Of a stretch of DNA of 64,000 nucleotides, positions 11,691-24,047 are shown one piece after another. The stretch lies in contig SPDT01000010.1 in the NCBI GenBank assembly GCA_008477525.1, forward strand, positions 1,736,001 to 1,800,000, in the 5' to 3' direction. Below the pieces are notes generated by a model. It ran no database searches and was not told the origin of the DNA. It worked only from the letters and a program-made list of their open reading frames with translations. This DNA is from Hypomyces perniciosus (lineage: Eukaryota > Ascomycota > Sordariomycetes > Hypocreales > Hypocreaceae). A program made the translations under genes and the position numbers. Position 1 is the stretch's first letter; each line of letters opens with the position of its first letter.

Positions 11691-13422
11691 ATGGCATTCC
11701 CTGATATCCTTGATGAGACGCTGGAGCAGCTTGTCGACGGGCTTGAACGCGGCCTATTCAACAGTGTCCACCTCGTCAAGGTAGGCAAACCATCCGTTTG
11801 TCTTCCACTCGTCGCCTCGTCTCATCACTCCGCAGGCATACCTAGCTCGCATTGAGCAAGTGAACGATACGGTTCATGCGGTTACGGAAGTTAATCCAGA
11901 TGCGCTCACTATCGCCGCTTCTCTTGACAAGGAGAGGGCCTCTGGCACGATTCGAGGGTGATTACATCCCGCTTTTCTCAGCCTAATCAGCCATTCATGC
12001 TCATATCAGATCAAAACAGCCCTTTGCATGGAATCCCTGTCTTGGTGAAGAACAACATCGCCACGAAAGACAAAATGAACAACACAGGTTGGTCCAAACC
12101 AGCCCCAGGGGCGATGATGGCATGTAACACTTACCAACTCTCAAGCCGGATCACATCTCCTCATTGGCGCAACCGTCCCCCGAGACTCCTTCACTGTTCA
12201 ACAACTACGCTCTGCCGGTGCCATCATCCTCGGCAAGACCAATATGAGCCAATGGGCCGAGTACCGCAGCCGCGGCACCTGGATGAACGGCTGGTCCGCC
12301 CACGGAGGACAAACATATGCCGCTTACCACCCTCACCAATGCGCCAGCGGGAGCTCTAGTGGCAGCGGCGTAGCTGTTGACTTGGGGCTTGCGTGGGCGG
12401 CACTGGGTACTGAGACAGATGGGTCGATTGTATCTCCAGCGCAGAGGAGCGGCATCGTAGGTCTGAAACCAACTGTGGGATTGACATCGCGGGATCTAGT
12501 GATACCTATATCGGAGCATCAGGATTCGGTCGGGCCGATGACGCGCACTGTTCGTGATGCTGCGTATCTCCTCCAAGCTATCGTAGGCAAAGACCCTCAG
12601 GATAGCTACACATCTGAGATACCACGTATTCCAGACTACTTCGCCGCATGTAACGAAAAGGCCCTTTCTGGAGCCCGCATTGGTGTGCCCTGGAACATCA
12701 TCAATCACGCCCTAAACAAAAATGACGATTTCGTCATCGAAATCGAAGCTTTCAAGTCAGCCCTGTCCACACTTGAAGACGCAGGCGCAATCATCATCGG
12801 ATCCAACTTCACTGCAACAGAAGACCAACTTGTTGAAGCCGAGAGGGTCATATTCCGGGCCGACTTCCCCGTCAATCTCGCAACTTACCTCGCTCAGCTT
12901 ACATCGAACCCAAATAACATCCACACGCTTTCCGATGTGCGCGAGCAGACGCAACGGCATCCCCTTGAGGAGTTTCCACGTCGGAACACAGCTATTTGGG
13001 ATGAGATTCTGTTTGAGCAAAAATGGGACAACACCGATCCGCGCTTTCAGTCCGCGTATGAGCATCTTCTAGACTTGGGCGGACCAGGCGGCGTCCTCGG
13101 TGCTATAGAACGGCACGACCTCGTCGCTGTGGTCATGCCTACGTCCTTATCGGCGACGTGGGCCGCCGTGGTTGGCACTCCGTTGATTACGGTCCCGATG
13201 GGGCACTACCCGGACACAGCCCCGATACGATACCAAGACGGAAGTCCGGAGTTGGTGGAGACCGGGCCGGGTGTGCCATTCGGGGTGAGTTTCTTGGGGA
13301 AGAAGTGGTCAGAGGAAGAATTGATCGGGCTAGCATACGGGTTTGAGCAGCGGACGAGGGTGAGGGATAGGAAAGTGAAGAGGGTGGTGGTGCCGGAGGC
13401 GGAGATTGGTGAGTTTGTTTGA
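11691..13422 (+). CDS. Amidase (amidase-signature family)
   Basis: Hydrolyses an amide to acid plus ammonia through a Ser-cisSer-Lys triad. Four exons, 11691-11780, 11836-11957, 12020-12087 and 12146-13422, join in frame to 518 residues; all introns are GT-AG and 55-62 nt. The catalytic Lys is in GIPVLVKNNIAT (about residue 81). The Gly/Ser-rich signature CASGSSSGSGVAVDLGLAW holds the cis-Ser, and GTETDGSIVSPA holds the nucleophile Ser, with TD in place of the more usual TG. The C-terminal lobe contains ITVPMGHYP and VPFGVSFLGKKWSEEEL, typical of fungal amidases. There is no signal peptide, so it is probably cytosolic. The physiological amide cannot be told from sequence. Confidence 0.9.
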
Positions 13423-15906
13423 GAGTAGGGCGTGATGGGCAGAGATTGCCTTTCAATAGTTGCATGTTAGTAATGAGAGGATAGTGTTTGGCTGTATGTA
13501 TGCAGGCTACATGTCATGTCATGACAGTCTTGGGAGGTTAATGGCGTGGATCTAAGTTTAGATGCAGGTATCATGATTCTATAGTCAAGCTTGTTATGCA
13601 TCATCGAAGATTTACGCCCCTTCAGTGGTGTTTTAAGGAATCTAGTCCAGCACAACTGGATAGCATGATTACAAAGAGCTCGAGAATTAATACATGGAAC
13701 AATAGCGATCTCGCAAGAGCCTCTTAGCCACGTCGGAAGATCACCATCATAGATAGGTCCCTCCACGTCAGCTTCATCTTGACTGTAAACTATTGGACGC
13801 CATGTAGATACATACAGCCCCTCTACGAAGTAGCAAGGCTTTATATGCATGTCCATGTACTCCGTAGTACAGAGTGGCGATCTCACTGCTGACACTGCCA
13901 GGCCCAGTTCCTTGGTTCCTGAAGATGTCACCAATGACCTTGCAAGCAATGACGATCTTTGAGCTGGTGTGACACGCCAGGGTACCACCTAAAAGGTTGG
14001 CCCTCTGTAGTTATAGATTATTGGCTGCTGTATTCCGCACACAAGACGTCATTAAGGATTCTGGTTCCAAAACCAATAAATTAAGATCAGAGCTACAATT
14101 AACTTTTGTCACTTGTCACACTTCGGAGGCTTAGAGTGGACAAGAGCTGTCAATTGAGCGACAGGCTGACAGAGATGTACTGCACAACGTAATGGAATTG
14201 TGCAACTGTATGTACTTACCAATAAACAGTACCAACTGACTAATAATCCCATTGCCTAAAGAATCCTCGAGAATACGGACAGAAACTACAAAAGTACTCA
14301 GTAGAATGGATCTGCTGCTTCAAACTGGGAACAGTCCCCGGGCCGCCAAATTTGCACAAATCCGCACAAAAAAAAAACAAATCCGTCATAATGTCGTCAT
14401 CAGCCCACACACAAACACACTTCGTACACACCCCCTCTACCCCTCATTGGCATAGCCGCCATCTCAAAACTGTGGCGGTTTTCCGTGTAACTCATAAATA
14501 CAAAAGAACCTTTTCGCCCTTCCCGTCTGCGCCACCAGAGATTTTCGTTTAATCCCGATATGTGTACGGATATAGACAGTACTCAGTAGTCTACTGCTAC
14601 CACGTACAAAATCTTTTCAGCCTGTGGAAAATATGGATACGAAGGAATGGTAGTCCACAAAGTGCTGCATCTCGTCTATAACACGATGGATCTAGTTGGT
14701 GATGCTGCTCCGACTCCACCCCGTATAACCCACAAACCCCAGAATTATTATCTTCAGGGTAAGGTTTATTGTAATGGTAGTAGTAGTATTAGTAGTATGT
14801 ATGTATGTAAGCAGAATAATGCTGTCAATTACCCCATACATACGGAGTACTCCGTGCAGTAATGCAAGACCTCCATTGTTCAGCGGAGACAGCATTCCAC
14901 TGACATCCGCCCAGTTATTGAACAGCTCACTCATCGATCCATCACAACCATCCACTTCAACAAGAAACAAAAGATCTCCTTGTTGACCAGGCGACAGAGG
15001 AGCAGTAGACCATTACGCCCAACCACAGCCCGATTCTCCCACCTGCAGCACACACACACGCACCAATATGTACAGACAGAAGCCTTACGCCTTGTCTCCT
15101 CTGGGCATATATACATCATGTGGCATGTTACGTTATACCCTCCCTGGAGACGTAACCCGTGTGCTGTACTACTACTGGTTTTCTCCGAACCTGAACCTGA
15201 AAAGCAATGCCAATGAAGTTAAAGCATACGAGGGGGTACGTACCTGTGACTATTCTCTTTGCGGAGTCGCCGAGGAGAATAAAAAATGTGTGGTAGCAGT
15301 ACGGGGTAACCTAGACTCTTTACGAAGGAACGAAGTACCTAGGTACCTAGTCGTAGTAGTTTTGTTATTACTCTTTCTAGGTATTGGGTACTACTACTAC
15401 TCCGCACTTGTACAACATATACGGAGTAGAGTACTTCGTACGGAGTATTACTACTCGTATTAAGGCCCCGGCAGGTGGCTCTTGTCATTGGCCACTTTTG
15501 TCTTGCATGGCTGACTCTCCAAGAACGGAAGCTCGGGGCCAAAGACAGCGGGTTGTCGCGCTCTTTCCGGCATTCCATGAATCATTATTTTGGACAGTAA
15601 AACATGGCTTTCTGCGAGTCAGAAATGATGGCTTTTCTACAATGGCAGTTTTGATATCAAACCACGCAAGACTCACAAATCGCACGATTCAGCATTTAGT
15701 ACTCCATAGACAGCAGATTTCAGGTAGAATCGTCCGAAGACATTATTATTAGCCATATAACTGGTTATATTTCCTGTATTACACTCCCCTTCCGGAGGCA
15801 TTTGATCCAATCCAACACATTTCACACATCGGCATGCCCAACTTTTCAACGACCCTCCCGCGCGTTCAAGACGAGAAAGCCTTCACTCCATATTGGGGAA
15901 AACCCC
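13423..15906. other. Gene-free 2.5-kb tract rich in TACTCCGTA-type motifs
   Basis: No credible coding exon on either strand. The tract carries exact TACTCCGTA/TACGGAGTA words at 13858, 14841, 15420 and 15439, and the sister word TACTTCGTA/TACGAAGTA at 13824 and 15432, among runs of TAC/GTA triplets. A fungal noncoding RNA could lie here, but nothing in the sequence shows one. Confidence 0.6.
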
Positions 15907-16514
15907 TTACAGAGCCAGAGCACCGAGAACCAGGAGGGCCAGGCCGGGAACGAGGGCAGCGGCGCCAGCGGTAGGAACGCCGGTGGGTCGGGTGGTAGCA
16001 GTGCCGTTGCTGGGAGGAGCGGTGGGCGAGCCGGTGCCGACGGGGGTGGTCGCGGGGGCAGAGCTGCCCTGGGAGGTGCTGGCAGGAGGAGCAGAGCTGA
16101 CAACAGAAGTGGTGCCGGCAACGGTGGTGGGAGCAGCGGTGGTGGGAGCGGCGGCGGAGGTGGTGACAGCAGCGGAAGTCTCAGAGCCGCCCTGGGCCGC
16201 GCAGAGAGCCTGAGTGGCGGGCAGGACCTTGTCTGTAGAATCAAGTTAGCCAAAATGTCACCGGTTATCAAACAAATAGAGGAGATCAACATACTCAGGG
16301 CAACATCGGCACCGCACTCCTTGATGACGCAGCTAGTGGCAGAGCCCTGGATGGCATCGAAGTTCTTGCAGACGCAAGCGTAGTCGGTGGTCTTGCAAGA
16401 GGTGTTGTCGGTGACGGCCTTGTCCAAGCAAGGAAGAGCGCACTTGGGAATGTCGTCCCGGGTCTGGGCCTGAGCCAGAGCAGCGAGGGCAAGAGCGACG
16501 AAAGCGTACTTCAT
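15907..16514 (-). CDS. CFEM-domain GPI-anchored cell-surface protein
   Basis: Two exons, 16514-16297 and 16234-15907, with a 62-nt GTATGT...ACAG intron, give 181 residues. Residues 1-17 (MKYAFVALALAALAQAQ) are a signal peptide. The CFEM domain follows with the expected eight cysteines (CALPC, TSC, ACVC, SC, EC, LC), the last encoded after the intron. The Asp in TTDYACVC sits where CFEM proteins place the axial haem ligand. A Ser/Thr/Ala/Pro-rich stalk of about 85 residues leads to a hydrophobic C-terminal tail (LVPGLALLVLGALAL), a GPI-attachment signal. Family members act in haem/iron uptake, adhesion or wall stability. The gene stands alone between two gene-free tracts. Confidence 0.92.
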
Positions 16515-19500
16515 TTTGACGGTATTACGGTATCCTGGGGGGATTGTTGGATTTTCTGATTTTTCTGGTAGTGTACAGACAACGAGTGTAACTGGACAGT
16601 AAGCGAGTGGATGATGAGGAAGAGAAAGGAGGGAAATGGGCAAGGTGGACGGAGGGTGACCTTTATGTAGTAGGCTTCTGCCAATGGAGGGCTTCGGGTT
16701 GTTGATCTTTGTCCACACTACACTACACCACACCACATCTTCTGAAAAGTTAGCTCTCCACAGTCCGTCCTTGGCCTCTCCGGGCCCCAGTCTTAGTCTC
16801 AGCTGGGGCCGCACCCCTCATCATCGGGCTGAGACGGGCGACGCTGGAAATGGAGAGCAGGGCCGAAAAAACCTGGCAGAGACGCAGCACAGAGAGTCGG
16901 AAGTGGTCTGGTGGAGCGAGTGGCCACGGCCTATGGGGCGGACGGCCTGGTGGTGGAGAACGCCTGCTGGCCAGCCTTCTCCACGCTTCTCAAGGTTTTC
17001 CCAACCAATGCCCACCCCCCCCGTCTCGTCGATTGGCCTCGACCTAACCAGATTCGCTGCATACGGCCGAGCCCGGCAGGACGAAGGTCGACGGGGCGAG
17101 TGACGGACGGGCAAAATGACAAACGTAAAGCCTCGGGGCATGTACGGAGTACAGCGAAGGGCGGGTAGCATCTGAACATGTGAATCATCAACAATCGAGT
17201 AGCACTCTGAAGCAATCCTTGTTTCCCCAAGCCAGGAATAGCAATTTCCGCGAATGTCCCCGAGAAATGAATGGAATCCTAGAAGATGGGCCTTACCCTT
17301 ACTACTGGTATGTAGTAGTAGTAGTAGTAGTATGGGGAACCGCTGTGGATTTGGATTCCATGCGGAGACGCCGCACGATGACCCGAGAGAGCCAGGGATT
17401 GCGACTCGACTTGAAGTTGATTATCCTTATCAGTCCCATTCGCATTGTCTCACGGCAGTGTGACTTATTGGTCTAGCACAACCCCAATTGGACAATTGGC
17501 CTCCTCTTGGTTCCGTTTTTCCATTTTGCGGGTACTCGGGGAGTAATTGGCTTCGAAGCTTCTTCTGGTGGATGGCGGCTGGTGCCTGTAACAGTGGAAA
17601 ATGCACGTAACCTTGCATTGTCGTATGGAAGAATTTTCCCTGTTGTGAGTGGTCGCCAATCTTATGCGAGTCAGTGCAACCGCGGTATCCGCACTGTTAG
17701 TACATACTATACTCTACAGTGCATGATTCATCATTACTGCCCTCATTCTATCCCCTAAGAAGAATGTCTTGTTGCCAAGGTTTCACAAAATAGATACAGG
17801 CAGCGTGTGATATTCATCACAAATAATCTTGCACGTGTTCCATGTCGCCAAGTAGCCATTATTGCCATGCGTTCCATAGTCATTTCGCCAGTCCTTTATA
17901 CAGTAATGGTTTGGAACTCGACACTGTGTATGTTTTCCCGTATTTCTGCGTGCGAAGGGCTCGGGGACACATACTCGTACTGTACTTTCAGTTCACGGTC
18001 CACAGTCCATCTTGCCCTCATCCATCGCATCTTGATCCTGCGCCATCTTCATTTCGAGTTGTATCACCCTCGCCCTATATCCTCAACTGTACAATTGTAC
18101 ACGGAGTTCCCCCAAAGCCAGAGATGATCATCTATTTCCGACACACGTCAATAGCAAACCGTTTTATGTAGCAGGGGCCGTGTCTTGGTTGGGCACAGCT
18201 TGGAACAAACATCGACGAGACGTTCGCTGTCTGTCTGGGCGCTGCGCCACGCCCCTGAGACGGCCAGGAGGACGAGATGGACGCAGGAACAAACGAAACG
18301 GTGGCGACGGTGCCCATGCAAGGAGCGTCAGGCTATCAGGTCAATCTTGGCCAGAAGCAACCGATGGTTCCACAGGGATGAACTCGCCCTTCCACTGACA
18401 TACACCGCCCGCCCACCCTCTCGTTCTGGAAAACCTTTTACGAGTACTCCGTACGGAGTACAGGCCATCAAGAATAAGTCTGGGGTACGACTTGTTGGTA
18501 GGCGCTACGGCGACACTTGTCTGGGGACTAGCACAGGAATCGCCCAGTCGATTCTCTCAAGGTTCCATGTTTCCATCAGCGCAATTTCCCCCGCAGCACA
18601 ACCCCTGGCGCCAGGTTGCCCATCCCGGACGGCTGATCCGATGGGATCTCCAGAAATGGTCGACGGCCCATCGGCTAGTTGTTCTGACCCTTGTTGGCCT
18701 GGCTGGTGTGTCAATAAGGTGCCAAGGTGCATGGCAGACGGCTGCTTGAAACGCCTAGCCAACAGTCACTGTCGCTGGATGTCTTCTTTGAGCTATTGGA
18801 GGCTTGAGGCGTACCGTGCCGAGGCCACAAGAGGTCATGCTTCGGCCATGTGACATTGGAGTAACGAAACGCTCACAGGGCACTACTCGTAGGTCACAGA
18901 TCATCATATTACTACTGGGTAGGACTATGGCAAAGGTCCTACCGACATTACCAGCTCTCGAACTTTGACTGGATTTATTCATGCAGCCTAACCAGACCCG
19001 CCAGCTTATCGGTGTACTAGTAACTCGTGTTTTTCCTCCCCGAAGAAAAGACTCGTCTTGGAGTCAGAACTTGGCACGGCCCAGCTCCCCAACCTATCAG
19101 CTGGCCTGCCTATGCAGTATGCAGTGCGTCTGAACACCACCAGCCTGCAGAGTCAATGCCATACTCATATCCTGTCGACCAGCACGAATAAGCAACCAGG
19201 CGTTCATAATGCAAGAGTAGAAGGGCCTTGCAGAGATCGTGCGCGTGGCAACCAGCCCCTGCAATGTTCCCGCTTTGCCGCCGGCTCGCCGGCCACTACG
19301 ATTGCAGCTCGGTCAGTTCGGGGTCCAGACACCGTGGTTAACGAGAGCAAATTTCTCAATCCATTCTAGACAAAGAACAAAAATTCTTAAATGGGAGAAG
19401 CTCCATCCCTGCTAACGACATCTGCGGGATTCTAGTGGTCTGAGCCGGGTGTTGTGTGGCCCTCGTTTTGTCCCTCTTTATTTCTCATCAGCAGGTTCAA

Positions 19501-21884
19501 GCATGCGTTTCATGGCTCATCCGGCCGCAAATCATGGCACGGTTGTGGACTCTACTCCGCATACGAAAGTACGAAGTAATGCCCTGCACTTTTGGGATGG
19601 TTGCTTCTTGTGCATCTCAAACCCACCAACCCCTGCCATGCTAATAAGGCATACCCTGCCCTATTCGCCTGTTTGTCCGCATATTACTACTCGTACTACT
19701 CCGTAGTATTATTCCCTAATTACTTGTGGCTTTTGTTGCTTTTCTTAGAAACACTGATGAGTGTGGTGGTTGTTGCATGCAGCTGGACGATCGACTAAGA
19801 TGGCCATTCAAGGCGTCCTTGCCTGATACAGCTTGCAGCCTAGGGTTGCAATGAGACGCTGTCGATTTGGCCGAGCAATGTATGTGGACCTAGGCAGAAC
19901 ACAATTTCCACACCCCCAATTGTAAGAATCTGACTCATGGGGCAGATGCTGCTTCTGGCAAGAAACCTGAAGGTGGAGCGCACTACAGAGTGCTGCTCGA
20001 TTCCATTACGTACCAAACATTGTCCAGGTGAGCATACTCGAGAGGGCCAATAACCTGCCGTCTTTCGTAATGCAGATCAGAGGACGGTTACAGTTTGCAG
20101 TCCACTTGCACAACTTCGTTCATACAACCGATCATTATGCTCCGTCCCCATGGTCAGTTTGAGCACAGCATCGTCACAGCGAACCACGATGAAGCACCGG
20201 CCTTCCAGAGAGCTCAAAGGTCGACACGGTACAAACAGTATATCTTTAGACATTCGTCAAACTCGAATTGGGTTGTATGAATATGTCGTGTCTAAAATCC
20301 CGAAATCCGGAGGAAAGCCGTATTGGCTCGATCTCTCTCGCATTGAGCCGATATCTTATACCTTGCATCAACAGTACGCTACGTTTGCTGATCGACTGAA
20401 CATGCACGAGTAAAGTGCTTCGGATCCTCTGTCAATATCACAACAAGTGGTCAATCGACTGAGTTGCTGAGACGACTATCATCTGGCCATCATGTTACAT
20501 CTGCCATGGGCATGCACAATGGGTGTCAGTACGGAATACGGAATACGGCCATTGGTCCTGAGAGCACCATCATTATTACTCGAGCCAATTGCCTGATCAA
20601 TTCTTCCCCAGCCACCTCGATCGACAAGCCATGGCTGAACATTCGTTCGACGGAAAGCCACGATGGCTTGAAGCTGCATGGGGAAGCGAACGAAAAGTGC
20701 AGATGTGTCCGTTTCACGCCATGGTGTTCATGCGGCTGCGTCACCTGTCAATGTTGCCCGAACAGATTGCGCAGTAGATGTGCATCTAACACAGCAACAC
20801 CATTCGTCCACGTTTATCCCAGCCACTCTAGTCACCGAGCAACAGCCCTCTTTTCCGCGCCGACTTTGCCCACATCCAATTGATGTTCATACATACCAGG
20901 GAAGATCTCTGCGGTGTTTTACGCATCACTCATTATTACGGCCCTCGGTGCGGGAACACGGTTGAGTTCCGAGACAACTGGCCGTTGAGGTTGGATCGGC
21001 CGAAAGCTTCATTGCCAATCACGGGACGACCGACGCCCACCCGTCTTGATGCAGACAACACATTTCCTGCATATCTTGGGTCGGACATCACCATTGGAAC
21101 TGCGCTGCCTCGTACAAAGGGTGTCATGTCCAACAACAATACGAGTGACCCTACGAACTATTACGGATTCTGTAGAACGGCATATACCAATCAGCGGGTA
21201 CATGCCGGCAGCTACGCCCAAGCACTGCCCCGATGAATCGATTGCTTCAGTGAACGTGCCCTCTTGAATACGGATCTCGATCACTCCACATGATCGAGGG
21301 CAACGGAGCATGAACGAGCTAATCGAGCAAGACATCTCTTTCCTCCTACTTACTCGTTAGCCTTACTCCATCACAGCCTGGTGTCTTTGACGGGTGTTTT
21401 GGACTTATGGTTCAAGATGATGGTCTCTCTTGTGTTTGAAATGATATTACGACGCATAACGCACGAGAATCGACCCTGGGACGCAGTCAAGTGTCGTAAA
21501 TCTGGTATTCGCCTCGGAGGTAAATGTTGTGTATCTGATGTGACTTGCAATGACCAAGCTCCACGCACGTAGAGCCTCAACTAATATTCATGCTAAGTAT
21601 GGCCAAGATGATATTTCTCTCGTTCCGACATGACTGTGGTAAAGACACTTGGGTTAGGTTGTATCCCTATTGGGATACGAATATCCCTTGAATGGTTTAT
21701 AAATATCAAGATATTTCCCAGTGTCTACAAAGAGTAGCTGGTCTGAACAACAGTCTCAACTGCAACTTGGAGTACTCCCGAGTCTTCTCATTCATAAATA
21801 AGACACATAATGTTTCTTTTGTCTTGATGCTTTTGCCCCTATTAACCATATATCATATTCCATCAAATATCCAAATACATCTCT
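16515..21884. other. Gene-free 5.4-kb tract
   Basis: The largest stretch without a supported gene in the normal-GC part. Open frames up to 222 codons occur, but none shows a domain, a believable start context or a splice pattern, and one runs through a perfect DNA palindrome. Notable content: a (GTA)n run near 17311-17331, TACGGAGTA at 17143, the 16-bp palindrome at 18445-18460, TACGAAGTA at 19570 and TACTCCGTA at 19697. Base composition is ordinary, so this is not RIPped transposon DNA. Confidence 0.6.
18445..18460. repeat. Perfect 16-bp palindrome TACTCCGTACGGAGTA
   Basis: The two orientations of the dispersed 9-mer overlap by two bases to form a perfect self-complementary 16-mer. Confidence 0.95.
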
Positions 21885-23037
21885 CTAGTTCAGAATCACA
21901 TCCTTGCCCGTCTTCGCACTCTCCACAATCGCCTCGATAATTCTCAACACATCCCTCGCCTCCTCCGCCTTGACCGGCACATCCTCCGCCTTCCCACTCA
22001 CCAAGGCCTCCGCAAACCGCGCATAGAACGCGCTGTACGTCTCCGGCTTCAGCTCCGGCACCTTGGCCTCGCTCACCTTGTCCTGCTCATCCACCACAAA
22101 CAGCTTCGCGCTCGCCGTGCTCTCCACGCCGTATCCCACATCCGTCGGCTTCGCGCCCGCCTTGAGCTGGTCCTCCTGCGGGTCCAGGCCGAACTTGTGG
22201 AAGCTGCCCTTGCTGCCGCGCACCCAGAAGCGCGGCTGCTGGACTTCCGCGCTCAATGCGCTGATGCGCACGTTCACCAGCAGGCCGTTCGGGTAGCTCA
22301 GCTCCGCCGCCACGGCATCTGGGTTCTCCGCCTCGGGCCGGGCCGCGCGCTGCGACAGCAACCGTCCGCGGACGGCCTGCGGCAGGCCGAACAGGATGTA
22401 CGCCTGGTCGATCAGGTGGGCGCCCAGGTCGAACAGCGGGCTGCCGCCGCCGGAAATGCCCAGCGCGCCCTTCCAGTTGGTGGCGGCGACGGCGCGGTAG
22501 CGGTCGAAGTGGGTGTTGTACTCGAGCACGCGGCCCAGCGTGCCCTGCTCGATCAGGTGCTTGAGCAGCAGGAAGTCGGCGTCCCAGCGGCGGTTCTGGT
22601 ACACGCAGATGAGCTTGCCTTGTTCCTTGGCGAGAGAGGCGAGGACGGCAGCTTCAGCGGCGGTGGGCACGAAGGGCTTCTCGGTGAGGACGTGTTTGCC
22701 GGCGTCGAGGGCGGCTTTGGTGAGGGCGAAGTGGTTGTCGGGGGGAGTGGTGATGACGACGACGTCGACTTGCGGGTCGGCGATGAGGGTGTCGAAGGAG
22801 GTGTGGTGCTTTAGGGAGGGATAGTCTTCGGGGGCAGAGTTGCCGGGTTGGGGAGAGCGTTGGACGATGGAGTGGAGGGAGAGATTGGGAGTGGTGGTGA
22901 TGAAGGGGATGTGGAAGACTTTGGCAGAGAAGCTGAAGACATTGTTAGCATGAAGATGGAAGAGAGGATACGAAAAGAAGAAGAAGGGAGACTTGCCCAT
23001 AGCCCACGATGCCGACGTTGAAGGTCTTGCTGGCCAT
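21885..23037 (-). CDS. Gfo/Idh/MocA family NAD(P)-dependent oxidoreductase
   Basis: Exon 1 (23037-22997) encodes MASKTFNVGIVGYG. Exon 2 (22932-21885) continues as FSAKVFHIPF, so the nucleotide-binding motif GxxGxG is completed only across the junction. The intron 22996-22933 begins GCAAGT and ends TTCAG: a GC-AG intron. No GT donor restores this motif. The protein is 362 residues. Other family marks are VVVITTPPDNHFALTKAALDAGKHVLTEKPF, with the EKP catalytic Lys, and the C-terminal sheet domain with GGGSPLFDLGAHLIDQ. A close relative would be the fungal/bacterial YhhX/YdgJ-like group. It is probably cytosolic and acts on a sugar or polyol; substrate unknown. The 5' leader (about 23100-23155) is purine-rich, with repeated GACAAA/GACGAA. 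Confidence 0.93.
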
Positions 23038-24047
23038 GATGACGATATGTGATGCGATCGTGGGGTCAGTCAATGAGGGGCAGAGTCAAGATTGCTGAAG
23101 TTGAAGACGGAAGACAAAGACAAAGACGAAGGAAGACGAAGACGAAGACGAGGGAAACGGTTCTCCTGACCCTTTTGTAAACTCGCAATCGATGGATGAT
23201 GTAGTAGTATTAATAATTACACCAATGTCGCAATGGAGATGGCGATTTTGACGGACAATTTACGGACAATTTGCCCCCCCCAATTGAGAAGATGTTTTGA
23301 TTGATTCATGGCTTCTCCAAGTTACCCCACCTGAAGTCTTGCCTCGGAACTACTAGTACTAAATGATGTGATATGTCATAGCTTAAAATAACGTCTGAAC
23401 ATCAATAGTTTCACAATAGTACCAGTAGAAGAGAGCAATTCACTAGGGACGGAAATATAACAGCACTTTATCCTATTGGTTTACAAATATAATCTTATAC
23501 AGCCAAAAGGGCGGGAAAATACCCCAACATCTATGCAGCATACACAGTATACAGGGTAGTCCTAGGCCCCGGAGAAAAGGCCGGAGCACGTCTGCAGCAC
23601 GAGAATGAGGGAAATATTGTTCCGACTTTGTTTTAAGCGATTGATTGGCCGACTGACTCATTAGCCCATTGCCACGGTGGATGGATGCCTTTTCGGGATC
23701 GGCTTCATCGGAGCTTTGAGAATCTCCAACGGCAGTTAGCCGATTCTGTATAGCTTTGCCGACAGGAGGTGGGCCGATATGGCAATAGTCCCTGAAATAC
23801 GAAGTGATATTGAAGAGGGTATTCTGATTACCTATTGCAGGCGTCTAAAACTTGTCAGGTTATTGTAGTCACTTGGCACATTGTCTCCCAAGTCTAATCC
23901 GTGATGGGTATCAACCAGCTCAAGTCGCATTATTGTAATTGTAATAAAATCCCACACCCTGGGGCCGAAGAATAGCACTCAACCTGTCATACATACAAGA
24001 AATCACCGGTAGCCATAAAATGTGCCCCCCCCAACTAACCCACATCA
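23038..24047. other. Intergenic spacer
   Basis: About 1 kb with the oxidoreductase promoter and the phospholipase B 3' end. A purine-rich GACAAAGACGAAG-type tract lies near 23100-23155. No gene is seen. Confidence 0.5.

Noticed and set aside
4379..13422. A metabolic gene cluster including the hydrolase, amidase and reductase
   Set aside because: No core biosynthetic enzyme, transporter or cluster regulator is present nearby, and the genes belong to unrelated cellular roles.
18185..18853. 222-codon open frame on the plus strand
   Set aside because: No domain, no signal and biased composition. It reads through the TACTCCGTACGGAGTA palindrome and has no splice or start support, so it is a chance frame in GC-balanced spacer.
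22197..22814. 205-codon plus-strand frame opposite the Gfo/Idh/MocA gene
   Set aside because: A shadow of GC-rich coding DNA, with valine/glycine/arginine-rich low-complexity translation.
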